Assembly: GCA_963682175.1 (NCBI GenBank)
Contig: OY821771.1
Location: 14,135,001-14,199,000, forward strand
DNA: 64,000 nucleotides
Origin: Triglochin maritima
Taxonomy: Eukaryota; Streptophyta; Magnoliopsida; Alismatales; Juncaginaceae
Reading direction: 5' to 3'
Made by a program: the position numbers and the translations under genes. Shown here one piece after another: positions 42,166 through 54,187 of this stretch. Numbering within the stretch: the stretch's first letter is position 1; each line of letters begins with the position of its first letter. Under the pieces are notes generated by a model. It did no database searches. It was not told the origin of the DNA and worked only from the letters and a program-made list of their open reading frames with translations.

Positions 42166-43270
42166 AGTTTTTGGCGCCGTTGCCGGGGAGGTGCCAGTCC
42201 AAACTCTTGTTTGGACGATTCGAGTGGATTTAATTTGTGTTTTGTAGTTTTGCTTTGTTTCAGGAGACTTGGAGTCGTCCATAGGAACGCCTGGAGAAGT
42301 TTTGAGTCAATCTGGGCACTTCAGACCGCTAATCAGCAGCCTGAGACCGCCAATGGGCGGTCTGGTAAGCTCGTTTTTGTCTCTTATTTCTTTGGTTGGT
42401 TTTCATAATTGATGTAGTGATCTGGGATTTCATTTGGCATGTTTTGACTTATAGTTTGTTCCCATATCCATAATCAACCTCCTTTAAGCAACTTGGACCC
42501 TAAAAACTCAAAGCAAAAGATTAGGCATTCTTGTTGTTTAGGTCATGCATCATGTATGTGACTTAGGCATTTAGATTGTCTTTTATCTTAGCTTTATTTT
42601 CTGTTGCTGAGAGCTGGCGTGAGGTACGCACCTTCTACTCTCATTCATGCATTTCGTATGAACATGCATTAGTTAGTAGGAAGTGCATTGAAACAAGTGT
42701 GAGTTGAGCGTTTTGTTTGGAGAGTTGATTGCTAGATTAGGACTCCAAAACACTACTAAGGAGGGGCTGTCCCATAAAAGATAAGGTGGGGGATTTCATC
42801 ACCCTTTCCTTCGCCCCAAAAACCACACTAATCAAGAGCCTAATTTTAAAATCAAGTAGACATTGGCCCTAAGGATTTCGGGCGCATTAGGAGAGTGATC
42901 CGGTCCCGACCGTCATGACCTGATCGGCGTTGCCCACTTTGTCGATAGTAGGAGAGACGAGATCCCCGGATCTTGGCTCACTTGCTGGGCTTTGTGGTCC
43001 TCGTTGTAGGGAGGTGAGGCGTGTTGAGGCCGTGTGACCTCGCAGTTAGGCGTCGTCTAGCTGTAAGGACCTATAGCGACCTTAGGATTGCTTGAGCCTT
43101 GTTTGCTTGTGTGCTTCTACCTGTACCCATCCGCCGTAGCATAAGGACTTCTTCCCTTCTCTCCTGAGTCATTCTTTCTCTACTGTGTTCCCCCGTCTTC
43201 TCCTCTACGCACATTCTTTGTTAAAAAAAAAGAGAAAAAAAAGTTTTGTTTTGTGTGTGTGCACCTTTGT

Positions 43271-45284
43271 GCATGCTTTCGTGGACACGAGACGAGAGTG
43301 GTCGTTTGACGAGGAGCGTTGTCAATCCGGCTTCGGTCATCGATTTCTCGACACCTCCCTCCTCTCGTGTCACACGCAGTCCGGGTTCAATGGTTGCTAA
43401 TTTCCGTGAGGAGGAGCAGTTGCTGGACCCACCTGTTCGACCAGTGCTTCCAGTTGTCGTTCTCATACCTCTACGTGATCGATGCTACCCGAGCCGTACA
43501 GCTCTACCCTCATGCATCGTATTACCAGAGGCTAATGGGAACCATTTTGAGGTTAAGCCTCAATTCATTTCCATGCTCCCTCATTTCACTGGGAAAGGTG
43601 ACCCCTATATCTTTCTCAGGGAATTTGAGGAGGTCTGTGCTATGTTCAAGCTGCAACAACTTAGCACAGACTCCATCCATCTTAGGCTCGTTCCTTTTGC
43701 ACTAAAGGATGACGCCAAGAAGTGGTTGTATAGCAACCAGGCGAATTCCTTTAGGACTTGGGATGAGTTTCAATTTGCATTCCTCAAGAAGTACTTTCCT
43801 AATCATCGGACTCAAAAATTGAGGAACGAAATCAATTCGTTCTATCAACATGAGACTGAACCATTTCATGCATATCTTGAGAGGTTCAAAGAGCTACTAT
43901 CCTCGTGCCCTCACCATGGCATTGAGTTGTGGCATCTTTGTCAGATTGTGTATGAGGGTCTTCACATCCCGTCCAGAACGCTCCTTGAGTCCATGTGTCA
44001 AGGAGAGTTCTTGGGAAAGGATGAAAGGGAGGCATGGGCCTTCCTAGAAGACCTCGCTGAGAAAACCATGCAGTGGGAGAGTGTGAGGGAACCACCTGCA
44101 TCATCTAGTATAGGAGCGAGGATCGCGAATGCAAACTCGACTAGATCGGGTACCGCATTTGCTATCGATACCACTACGGCCACCGAGGCACGCATGGCGG
44201 CCTTAATGCGCTGTATGGACTCGATTGAGCTCCAAAACCAACAAAGTGCATCTCACATGTCCACATCTGGTCCAGTTCCCTGTCATTCATGTGGTAGGAT
44301 AGGTCATGTAGAAAGCGAGTGTGAGTCCATTCCTCCTGAGATGGAGCGTGTCAACGCCGTCTATGATAGAGCCAGGAATGACCCATACTCATCATCTTAT
44401 AATCCTGGATGGAGGAACCACCCCAATTTTTCATGGAACCAAACTAATGCCCCGGGTGGTCCTCCAAACTCCTCTAGACCACCTTACCAATCACACCAAC
44501 CTCCCATGCATGCACATTCATATCAGCCACCCCAAGAACAAACCACCAACCAATCGAGTTTCCTAAATTCCAATAATATGGAAACCCGATTTAATTCGCT
44601 TGAGAACTTGACTCGTGGACTTGAGAACTCTATGAAAAATTTATGTCGTCCACAAGTCAAGTTCTCACGTCAAATCAGCAGACCCTCAAATCTCTAGAGC
44701 TTCAGATGGGCCAATTGGCTCAGTCTGTACGTGAGAGAGATGGTCTTTTCCTAGCCAGCCTGAGGCTAACCCCCGCATGTACCAACAACAACAAATGCAA
44801 AATGAGAATGTGGTACCTCGGGGGAGGCAAGTGAACCATGTGGAGGAACCTGTTCATCATGTCAATTCCATTGTGACCTTAAGGAATGGAAAACAGGTTG
44901 ACAATCACATTTCCTTGCCACACCCACCACCATCTATGCAGCCCCTCAGTGGGAATGGTGGTGAAGAAGAAGCTGAGGGTGAGGGTAATACACCAAAGCT
45001 TTCTTCTCAGGCACAGCAGAAAACCTACCTGCCAAAAGCTCCCTATCCAAGTAGGTTAAACAAAAAGCAGAGTGACAACATGGACAAGATAGTAGAGGTG
45101 TTTAGCCAAGTAAAGGTTAACATCCCTTTGTTGGATGTCATCCAACAAATACCTCAATATGCCAAAGTGTTGAAGGATCTCTGCACAACTAAAAGGAAGA
45201 CCAATGTTCCTAAGAAAGCATTCTTGGCTGCAAATATCAGCTCACTTTTGTCCAATCCTACCTACACAAGTGCTCCCAAAAACT
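43271..45284 (+). pseudogene. Gag-protease of element C, frameshifted and truncated
   Basis: The gag part is open to about 44640 (GDPYIFLREFEEVCAMFKLQ, QCHSCG-type knuckle CHSCGRIGHVESEC, NPGWRNHPNFSW). Small indels relative to G near 44636-44650 and again near 44740 change the frame twice. From 44777 the frame is again readable (NSIVTLRNGKQVDNHISLPH, KVNIPLLDVIQQIPQYAKVL). It ends at SSLLSNPTYTSAPKN, where D is inserted, before the protease active site. The alignment with G (62101-64000) makes these indels clear. It is inactive. Confidence 0.8.
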
Positions 45285-46698
45285 TGTTGAACGTTTTATT
45301 TTAAACCGCAAGTGCACGGCCGCGATGAAGCGGTGGCAAGTACGGGTCGTCCTCAGGGAGGTGAGTAGCCTCTTGCTTGTACGAAATCAAGTGGCAAAAA
45401 TAGGGGGAAGAAAGTTGTTTATGCTAATCTAGACTACGCTACACTAAGAAGTATGAAATGCGAACGAAACAAACAAATGATGGAATAACAACTAAACTAA
45501 GAGCAAAGAAAGAATGCTGGAATACAGAAATGGGAAAGCCCCTAAGGGGTGGAGTGAGTGCACACATGCAAAGAGGTGGGTGTAGAATACATTCTTTAAG
45601 CACATGAAGGTGGTGTTTATCAAGCATAGGAAGTGTCTAAATGTTATGGCAAAACCTATCAATCTATTCACCAACTTAGTTGATTAACATTTACATATGC
45701 AAGTTGTTTATTTCAGAACATAAACAAGCATGAGAGGTGTCTAATCATTTTGGCAAAACTCATCAAGTTATAAATTCTATCCTAAACAAGCAATCATACA
45801 TTCATGTTTAATCAACACATTGAAATTAAAGCATTCATCCCATTCTCTAATGCATGTATGTACATCTACTCCACCCCCCAAAGGGGATGGAACTACTCAC
45901 TAAACATTACACTAATTATTAAACTATGGAAAGAAAGCATATTAAAACTAAGCTAGAATTAAAAGACGATTAAACTAAAACATGCATAAACAATAAAAGA
46001 AGCATAAAACAAACAATGAAAGAAACACAAAACTTTATTGATAAAATGACTCACATTAAAAGTAGCATCCTCCTACTTTAGTGTGTGCTTCAAGGCCTCA
46101 CTTCTAGTAGGAAGAATAGCCACTTAAAAAATGGAGTGATTACAATAGGAGGTGAAGAGTTCTATTTATAGGCATGGAAAAAGGCAAACCGGGACAATCC
46201 CCCGATGTGGGACTAAACAGATACCAAAAATAGCCTAAACATCCTCTAATACATGTGCTGGAGAAATTTGAGCGGATTTGGGCCAAAATGGACTGCCAAT
46301 TAGCGGTCTTGGACCACCAATTAGCGGTATATTTTGTTCAGATCCTGCTCATTTTTGTTTTGGGCTTTTCTTTCTGGTATTGTTGGTCTTTGATGTGGTT
46401 ACTTGACTTGTTGGAGCTCCGACCCGAATCGAATTGGTAAAATACTCCCCATGATGGTGTGGAGTATTCTGTTTTGCTCTTAGGTCATTCTGTCTTGCAA
46501 TCAGGTCCTTCTCCCTTGCATCTTGGTCCCTAGATCTCACAATTCAGTCTTTTTTCCCAGCTTTTGGGTCCTTTTATGCTTCATCTCTTCAAACCTATTT
46601 ATTCCTGAAAACTAAACATAAAACTCGTGACATAGCATTGTTTAGGTGAAAGATAATGGATATAAGATACAAATATGAGCATGAAATGATGTCAATCA
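45285..46698 (-). repeat. 3' LTR of element D (1414 bp)
   Basis: An inverted copy of the C/G-type LTR. The identical 60-residue frame is found at 41776-41958 and, inverted, at 45492-45674. It carries two U3 palindrome units at about 46290-46330, with substitutions. Confidence 0.9.
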
Positions 46699-48190
46699 AA
46701 TACCCCCACACCTAACTTTTGCTAGTCCCGAGCAAAACAAAGAAAGAGAAAAGCATGCGAAAAACAAGAAATCCTAACTCACTTTCGTAGGAATCACGGT
46801 TGGACTTAGCACGTGCAACAAGCCGTTAAACCTCCTTGTCGCCAAGGAGGAGGAGTGTTGTCTCCTGAGGGTTTTCAACGGATATACCCACAAAATCCGA
46901 ACAAGATGCATTAATCAATCTAGCTACACGACTCGTTGGACTTATTTTGTCGATCATGGGATGCGGTAATACTACGGGTCGACTCTATATATGTAATCGG
47001 TCCACACACCTAGCCTAATGAGTTATTCGTGAGAGTTAGTCAAGGACTTAAGTGAAAGACATGGGCAACCTTAACTTCTGAATGTGATACAATGTGTAAA
47101 GTCCATTTTGGTTCTTATTTGACTCTCTTTTTTCTTCTTTTTTTCTTTTTTTTTTCTTTTTCTTTGGAGCATTTTATTGGTTGGTGTTTGATTCTCCCAG
47201 GGTCAGGTTTCGTGCATCATTGCCTATGAGGACTTATACTATCACGTACACCTTATCCCAAATCTCCACATAGGGCGATCCCTACCACCCGTGTAACGGG
47301 AGTTCGGTCGGCGCATCCCAAGTCAGATGACTCGAAAGCACCAGGCACAAAGTCCCCTCAGACCTACTTTCCCGAGTGATAGGAGCCGTGCGAGAAGAGA
47401 GAACACCACTTATTTATCTATATGGGAACCAAAACCCCTACACTTAAGTTTGACAAAAAGAGATTAAGGACCCTCGACTACGACAAACTTCCTTATACTC
47501 ACAAACATGAATTATTTGACTCACTAGGTTCAGGGTGGACTTCTTTAAATGTTTGAGTACTGAAACCCTATGATTACACGCCCCCTGAGGGAAAACCAGG
47601 GTGCATCCTAACGACTCGACAAGACCTAAAGCCAATAAACTAGAAATCCTAATGCATCAAGTTCAAGACAATTTTGGGAGCTTTCTTTTTACTTTGCCTC
47701 TCAACGGTTTTGCACATGCTAAACACACGCAAAACCTACAAAAACATTTTCTTTCGCAAACACATGAAGATTTTGAAAGAAATGTGAAAATTTTAAAGCA
47801 CTCGGCAAGCAAAAGAAGACAAGTCACCCAAGGATCATGGCAAGCAGATATATCAATGTTAAATGCGGCACACTAACATGACCCTAGCAGTACAAACAAA
47901 AGAAAATAAAACCAAAGGAAAAAGACTCGACTCTGTACACACGTAAAACACCCCCCACACCTACTTTATGCATTGTCCTCAATGAATGCGAGCAAGATAC
48001 TACATGGAGATATGCATGAAAAGGGAAACATCTCACCAACATGAAGTACAAAGGGACGTTCAGGGTCATGTTGATGGACACAAACCCAAATTCCCTCAAA
48101 ACCTGTGAGAAGCTGAAGAAGGGAGATAAATACGTGAAGAGATTGGGCCCAAGTACACAAGGGTTGGGGCCCACAACAATCGATGCTCAC
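46699..48190 (-). other. 3' noncoding region of element D
   Basis: It shares long blocks with 33960-35498 of A1 in the inverse orientation, including the CATGATCCTTGGGTGACTTG, GACTCGAAAGCACCAGGCAC and ACGAGTCGTGTAGCTAGATT regions. No gene. Confidence 0.65.
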
Positions 48191-48419
48191 TGAAGGAGTC
48201 TTTTATTACACACTTCTTCTTTTTTTGTTCTTTTTGTTGTTGTTTTTTTACAAGATATATACATCAACCAAGATATTCTCATAATCATTTGGTCAAGGAA
48301 CATCAAATGAGAACATCAAGTCAGGAGGACCAGAGACTTGCCGAGATGGGCAAACTCCACTGGTACTCTGAGGTGTCATGAGGGGTGAAAGGTCAAAGCT
48401 GAAAGGCTCGAACCCCTCA

Positions 48420-49385
48420 TGATATTGGTCGGGTGTGGGCTACAAAAAATGAAGTTGTGTTGCCTCACTAGGGTTTAATTGCTCATCGAAGAAAACCCTC
48501 CAACCAATAGGCGGGTGCATCGGAATGAGTTCCTCAAGCTCTTCGATGGATGCAGCAGACCTGCATCACTAAGAATGGGGCTTCTCCCCAAGTCATCCAA
48601 CAAGGACCTCCTACCATCATTTAGATCATCAAGCATAAGCTCGGTCATAGCTGGGTCCTTTTTGGAGTCAATATGAAGCTCAAATGGCTCAATGGCCATG
48701 GGACATGAGGTAGAGACACCTTCTGGTATAGGCATATGATGAGGTGTCTCACTCTCACTAGTACTCTCAACTGAATCATGCAACGAACACTCCCTTTGGA
48801 CATTCATGTTCGAGGCCAGCTCACTCTGTTGCATTGCGAAGACATGCAATGAGTTTTCGCTGGGCCCACGAACATTCTCAACGGGTTGCATTGGGGTTAG
48901 GGGTGTTCGTTGATTTTGTGGTGCTTTCTCCAGTTGGCGGATGAGATTTAGATTTAAAGGTTCATCCATGGGTTCATGTTGCTTACCAGAGTTGAACACA
49001 TGAAACTCGGCACTCATGTTACCGAATGAGAGCTTCATGAGACCATTTCTACAATTAATCAAGGCATTGGAGGTTGCCAGAAATGGTCTACCCAAAATCA
49101 AAGGTATTTGAGAGTGGGTGTTCGCAACAGGATTGGTATCGAGGACAACAAAATCGACTGGAAATATAAAATCTCCAACTTTGATAAGCACGTCCTCGAT
49201 AATCTCCATGGGAATACGAATGGATCTATCCGCCAATTGGAGGGTGATCTTAGTTGGTTTCAATTCTCCCAAGTTCAACTGTTGATAAACAGAGAATGGG
49301 AGGAGGTTGACCGCTGATTCTAAATCAAGCAAAACATTGCTCAATCTAGTGTCCCCTATCGTACACTGAATAGTAGGACATAAAC
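48420..49385 (-). pseudogene. Protease and C-terminal part of gag-pro, element D
   Basis: From CPTIQCTIGDTRLSNVLLDL (where ESAVNLLPFSVY replaces the usual GASVNLLP) through ADRSIRIPMEIIEDVLIKVG and LILGRPFLATSNALINCRNG to a variable tail. Near 48560 a one-base shift moves the frame to IEELEELIPMHPPIGWRVFF. A distal block ending in MFSFDVP can be read near 48300. It lacks its N-terminal half. The change at the active-site segment (Gly to Glu) would also inactivate a retropepsin. Confidence 0.75.
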
Positions 49386-52300
49386 CAACGGTCGTCCGAC
49401 AAGATGTGGGTGTATTGGTCAAATTGAAGTACTCAGTTGACCGACTATGTGTCGGATAACCGTTCACCAACTTCCAGTAACTTTTGCCTAATATCTTCTG
49501 TAACATCCCGAAACAGCGGAAATTTAAAAAATTAAACAATCAAGAGATTACCCAGATAAAATCATCCACGGGAATGTCACTCGAATAAATCAACAGTCGG
49601 TGCACCAATAATACAACAGAGTTTGTCAAAAGACATGATTACAACAATACAATGAAAGGACAGGTGAAACAATCATGACGACCTCGAAGAGTCCGATGAG
49701 AATCTTGGCCCCAAAATGTGTGCGCCCGCTGTCACCACCCGACAGAACCTACTGCGGTCCTGAAACATGAATCAAACAACGATGCCTGAGTTTTCCATTA
49801 GGAAGCCCCGTATGCCAAGCTCACCTATATGCATGCAATAGTACGGTAAATGAACCTATCATACTAGTAGCATGTCATGTCACATCTGCAATGCATCAAG
49901 TCCCTTGACAGGTTAAACGGGACCTCAGTCCAACAACAACGACCCTCAACAGGGTCCACAAGGACATCAGTCCAGCAACAACAACAACGGGTCTCCCTCG
50001 GAAACCTACCGTAGGCACATACGGTCTTACGGACAGTACCGACGCGTCCCCCCACACGCGACTACTCGAGCCAAAGGGATCGGTAAGGAGCGTCCGTACT
50101 TCCGCGCAAAGAACCACGTGGTCTACACCACCTTCGACGGAGTCGTAGCCCGGTCGGTCAACATCCCAGGATAGGTGCCCAATCGGGGATCATCGCTGGC
50201 ACAACATCAGCGGCATCGCCGGCACAACATCGGCGGTACAACATACGTCCGACACAACATCGGACGACACAACCACAAGCCGGGACATCGTCAGCACCAT
50301 CATCGCCGGCAACAACCTCGGCGGCATCGCCGGCACAACATCGGCGGTACAACATACGTCTGGCACAACATCGGACGGGTCCAGACCGTAGTCTGCAGGG
50401 TCACCATGCTCCACGAGCCATGCGTCACACGCATTGGGATCCGCGATCCCTCAGGTCTGCTACTCATTAGAGAGTAAGGCAACAACACGTCACACCACGT
50501 CCAATCTGGAGGTGGCACGACCCAAGTGTCTACACTCTTCCACACGGTGATCCCTAGGCGGCACGAGCACGTGCCCGCCGTCACCTCCCAGCTCACGCTC
50601 TAAGCGAGGACACGGGTTTTCGTGGACAGAGTTGACACAATCACAAGACCAGGAATCCAGTTCTGCACACAAACGGTCGACCGAAAAGGCCTAACCGGTC
50701 GACCGCCCCCAATAGGTTCGCTCGACCGGAAGTCTACAATGGTCGAACTATTCTGCGCATCATTAAAGTCCAAACGGTCGAATAACAGTCTAAAACCGGT
50801 CGACCGAACATGATGTCAAAATCCGGAGTTGGTCAAAATCACTAAAGACTATTCGGTCGACCGACTCAGGGGTCCCAGTCGACCGAAAATACCATGGTCA
50901 TCCTAATAGTCTACGTCATATAACGGTCGAACAATATACATAAATCGGTCGAACAACATGCATAAAGATGAAGTACACTTAAATTCCGGTCGAACCCACG
51001 CCAAGTGACGGTCGACCGAAAACCAACAGGAAGCCCCAACTCACCAGCACACAAGCAATCGGTCGACCACCACAATGGTATCGTTCGACCGACGTTGGTT
51101 AAAGTTGGGCAAAAACACTAAACCGGTCGACCGCCCGAAAGCACCGGTCGACCGTTGGTCGACTACAACCCCGCACCAGCCGAGGCGTTTACGCCGTTTC
51201 TCGTCGCCGGCGAGGTCTCCGACCTCCCACGACCGACCTCAACTTCCCACCAATGTGGGGAACAACAAAACCAAACTCATAAGCCGGCATACCTCGACGA
51301 GAAGACGGAGCACACCGGAGTTCGCTCCACGTCACCCGCCGACCGCAACCTCCGCACACACGAGCATCACGTCCGCTCCTCCTCAACTCCTAGCTCACCT
51401 CCACGCGCCGGTGTCGCCTCCACGAGCTCTGGATCGCCGGCCAAGAAGAGAGAAAAGGTGAGAGAAATGGTTGAGTGAGGAAGAAGAGAGGAAATGGAGA
51501 GAGATGATGGTTTTCTCCTCAAAACCAACAAAACCCCACAGTAACCGGCCCCCTACTCCATCACCCATCACCAGCCCACTACTCCCCTCCTCTTCCCCAT
51601 GCTAATCACTCCACTAATCACGGGATTTGCCCAAAATGAGGTTAAGGACTTAACATCTACCAATTAAAGTTGGTTGACCGAGACAACTTCGGTTCACCGT
51701 TCCAATTGGACAGTGAAGAATTGTTGTGCTTTGGTGATCTTGTTTGGTACACCGTGGAATGGTCGGTTGGCCGATACAAGTGTGAGTTTTCTACTGACAA
51801 TGTCTAGGAAATTGGTTTATCAATAACGGTCGAAATCTTACGTGGAAAAGAGCCGTTATTTTTTGATTAACAAGTCTTCGGTAAACCGAAGCGTACTCGG
51901 TAGACTGATATTAGACATTTCAAAAGGTTGTTGCCAAACGACAAAAGATGAGTCTGTTGGAGATAGTTTATGCCACGTTGGCCAATAGGATGAAGTCATT
52001 TAGGCCAAAATACGCATGTAAAGTTTGGATGACCGATACCTATTCAATAGACCGATTTGATATATCCAGAGAAGGTTTGAAGCTACTTTGTAGGAGGGAA
52101 AGGTTGACTGAGTAGCGTTCAGTAATCAAAAACAAGGATTCAAGGAAAGATCAAGTGGCTACTGACTCTAAGGACACGGTTCACCGAGGCTAACTCGGTC
52201 ATCTGTTTGGAACAAGTTCGGTAGACCGAGAGAAAAACGGTCGACCGATAGAGACATATTTATCCCTTTGTGCGTTAAGTGTACATTTGATCATATAACT

Positions 52301-52527
52301 CAAATAAATAGAAAATTACATATGAAGTCGTTGAGCTTTGATTACAAGTCTTGAGCCTTGATCTTGAAGTTGATTAGTCCCTTAGTTTGAGCACCTGCAA
52401 TGTTAGGAATACACAATATCTATGCAATTTGACAATGTGATGTGTGTGGTGTGCTGATTGGAGTTGTGCATAATATTAGTTTGTTAATCATCAAAATTAA
52501 GATTAAAGGGGCCAAAAAGACAACATA
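49386..52527 (-). mobile_element. Copia-type LTR remnant H, split by solo LTR F2
   Basis: The right part ends GGCCAAAAAGACAACA at 52527, matching the edge of the copia LTR at 57334 (GGCCAAAAAGTCAACA), and shares the ATCATCAAAA and TTGAGCCTTGATC region before it. The body carries diverged CGGTnnACCGA words. F2 (49499-51655) is inserted in it. The left edge is unclear, so H may be truncated. Confidence 0.55.
49499..51655 (-). mobile_element. Solo LTR F2 (about 2.16 kb), minus orientation
   Basis: It begins TGTAACATCCCGAAACAGCGG like F1 and ends near ...GACTTAACA. The flanks TCTTC (49494-49498) and TCTAC (51656-51660) may be a target duplication with one change. A GGCACAACATCGGCGG-type tandem repeat lies at 50190-50380, at the place where F1 has its own, different repeat. 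CGGTCGACCG palindromes cluster at about 50670-51165. No internal region is present. Confidence 0.65.
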
Positions 52528-53917
52528 ACACTCAGCGTGGTTGGGACAATCTTAATTGTGAGGCTGAGCAGTCTTCGAATTGGGGTAATATGAGAGACAC
52601 CTACTGCTAGACCATCATCTAGTTTTGTTGGATCATATGTTGGTCAACAAACTAAGACATTACAAGAAACTTTGGCCTCTTTCATGCGTGTGGTAGAGGA
52701 TATGGGTGCACCGGTGGCTCCAGTATCGACACTGTGTGATTGTTATGGGTTGAGTGGTCACGTTATCATGGAATATCCTTATGTTGCCCCAGAGCCTGAG
52801 TATGAACATTCATTTTCCCAAATTGCTCAATGTGACATTTACGCATCCGCGTACAACCCAAAAGGGATGGATTCATAGGGTGACAATAATAATTCAATTT
52901 TTTATACATCATACCCACCCCATTATTCTCCTCTCGAATACCCACATCCCTACTAGCCACCACCTATTGGACTCATTCTTAGCCCATAAACACCTAACCC
53001 CAAAATCTCCAAAATTCTAACTTGAGCCTCATAGTTGACCCCAGACTTGATTCCTTGAAACAAATTCTCTAAACGTTCATGGAAACCACTCAAAATTCCT
53101 TGTAAAATCTGGCAATGCAGGTGAGTCAGATGATGCAACAATTAAGTGAACCTGAGTAGGGTGACCTTTCTTGTTAACATGAGGATTCATCTTTTGATAT
53201 CGAACCACCACCACATCCATAAATTCAAAGCATAATATGTCAAAGTCAAACTCCTAGTCAATCTGAGGAACCAGGGGTTTCAATTCATGATCACTTGGTG
53301 GGAGATTCGATTCAAATTGAGAATAACATGGACAAACTTCATTATGAGTCGGCAGTACATTGTGCCTTATCTTTTTGTCTCGTGGCCTTTGAGACACATG
53401 ATCTTAATGTTGTGCCTCTTTAGGACTCACCTTTGGTGGAGCAAGAGATCCCTAATACCCCTAATTTCTTACGACTTGGTGAGAGTTTACCTATCACTAT
53501 TGTTCCTGACCATCTTGAAAATGAAGAGACACCAAACAACTACATTGCCAATGAGGGGTATTGGGAGTTTCTTAGAGGATACCTTGGGTAAGAGACTCAC
53601 TTTCTATTCGCCTCGTGGTGTCGAGCACGGATAATGAGGTTGTTGGCCTTGTTCCGGCGTACCAGCCTATTGGTTGGAGAGTTTGGATTGACGATCATAA
53701 CTTCAATACCGAAACGGAAGAAATTCTTCTTCCGTTGCTCAATTATGACCAAACTCTTGAGAGGTTCGAGCTTTTTAAGTTTGATCCTTTGAGTCAGATG
53801 CCTTTGCGGCTTAACACTAAACCTCTCATTGCATCTTGTGCACTTTGTGAGGGGGAGGGCCCACACATGAGTATTTTGGCCCTACGTTGTGTCATGTTCT
53901 CATTCCAAGTTCATTGA
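52528..53917 (+). pseudogene. Gag-protease relic of element E
   Basis: Recognisable pieces are TLQETLASFMRVVEDMGAPV, the broken knuckle CDCYGLSGHVIMEYPY (the last cysteine lost), NPKGMDS and, at the end, PAYQPIGWRVWIDDHNF and CVMFSFQVH, which correspond to the C-terminus of D and A1. Many stops and frame changes separate them, and the protease core is not readable. It is nearest to the A1 type of gag. Confidence 0.65.
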
Positions 53918-54187
53918 CCCACTTTTGAGGTTCTCGTTTGATATCCTTTGACAAATGACGATGAGAACTTATTTTTGTACATATTTATATTTGAAAAAAA
54001 TGAAAAAAACAAAAAAAGACTCCAAGAGTGAGCATAGGCTTTTGTGGGCTCCAACTCTTGTGTATTTGGGCCCCATTTTGTTTCACGTATTTGTCGCCTT
54101 TCTTAAGTATCTCACAGATTTTGAGGGAAATTCGGGTTTGTGTCCATCAACATAACCACGAAAATTTCATTGTGCTTCAAAGTTTGG

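Larger units (their letters stand above)
40773..45284 (+). mobile_element. Gypsy-type element C, plus orientation, truncated on the right
   Basis: It has a 1393-bp LTR (40773-42165), a primer binding site (42172-42189), the conserved leader and gag, and stops inside the protease region at 45284, where the LTR of D begins in the opposite orientation. It is the same family as G, with closely similar LTR, leader and gag. No second LTR of C is in the window. Confidence 0.85.
45285..49385 (-). mobile_element. Gypsy-type element D, minus orientation, truncated on the right
   Basis: Its 3' LTR (45285-46698) abuts C tail to tail. Then come the polypurine stretch AATACCCCCACACC (plus coordinates, from 46699), a 1.7-kb noncoding region similar to that of A1, and a gag-protease remnant that ends near 49385. 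The LTR is of the C/G family. The 5' half and the second target duplication are missing from the window. Confidence 0.8.

Noticed and set aside
50158..51478. Open frames rich in Arg, His and Pro
   Set aside because: They fall in solo LTR F2 and reflect its tandem repeats.
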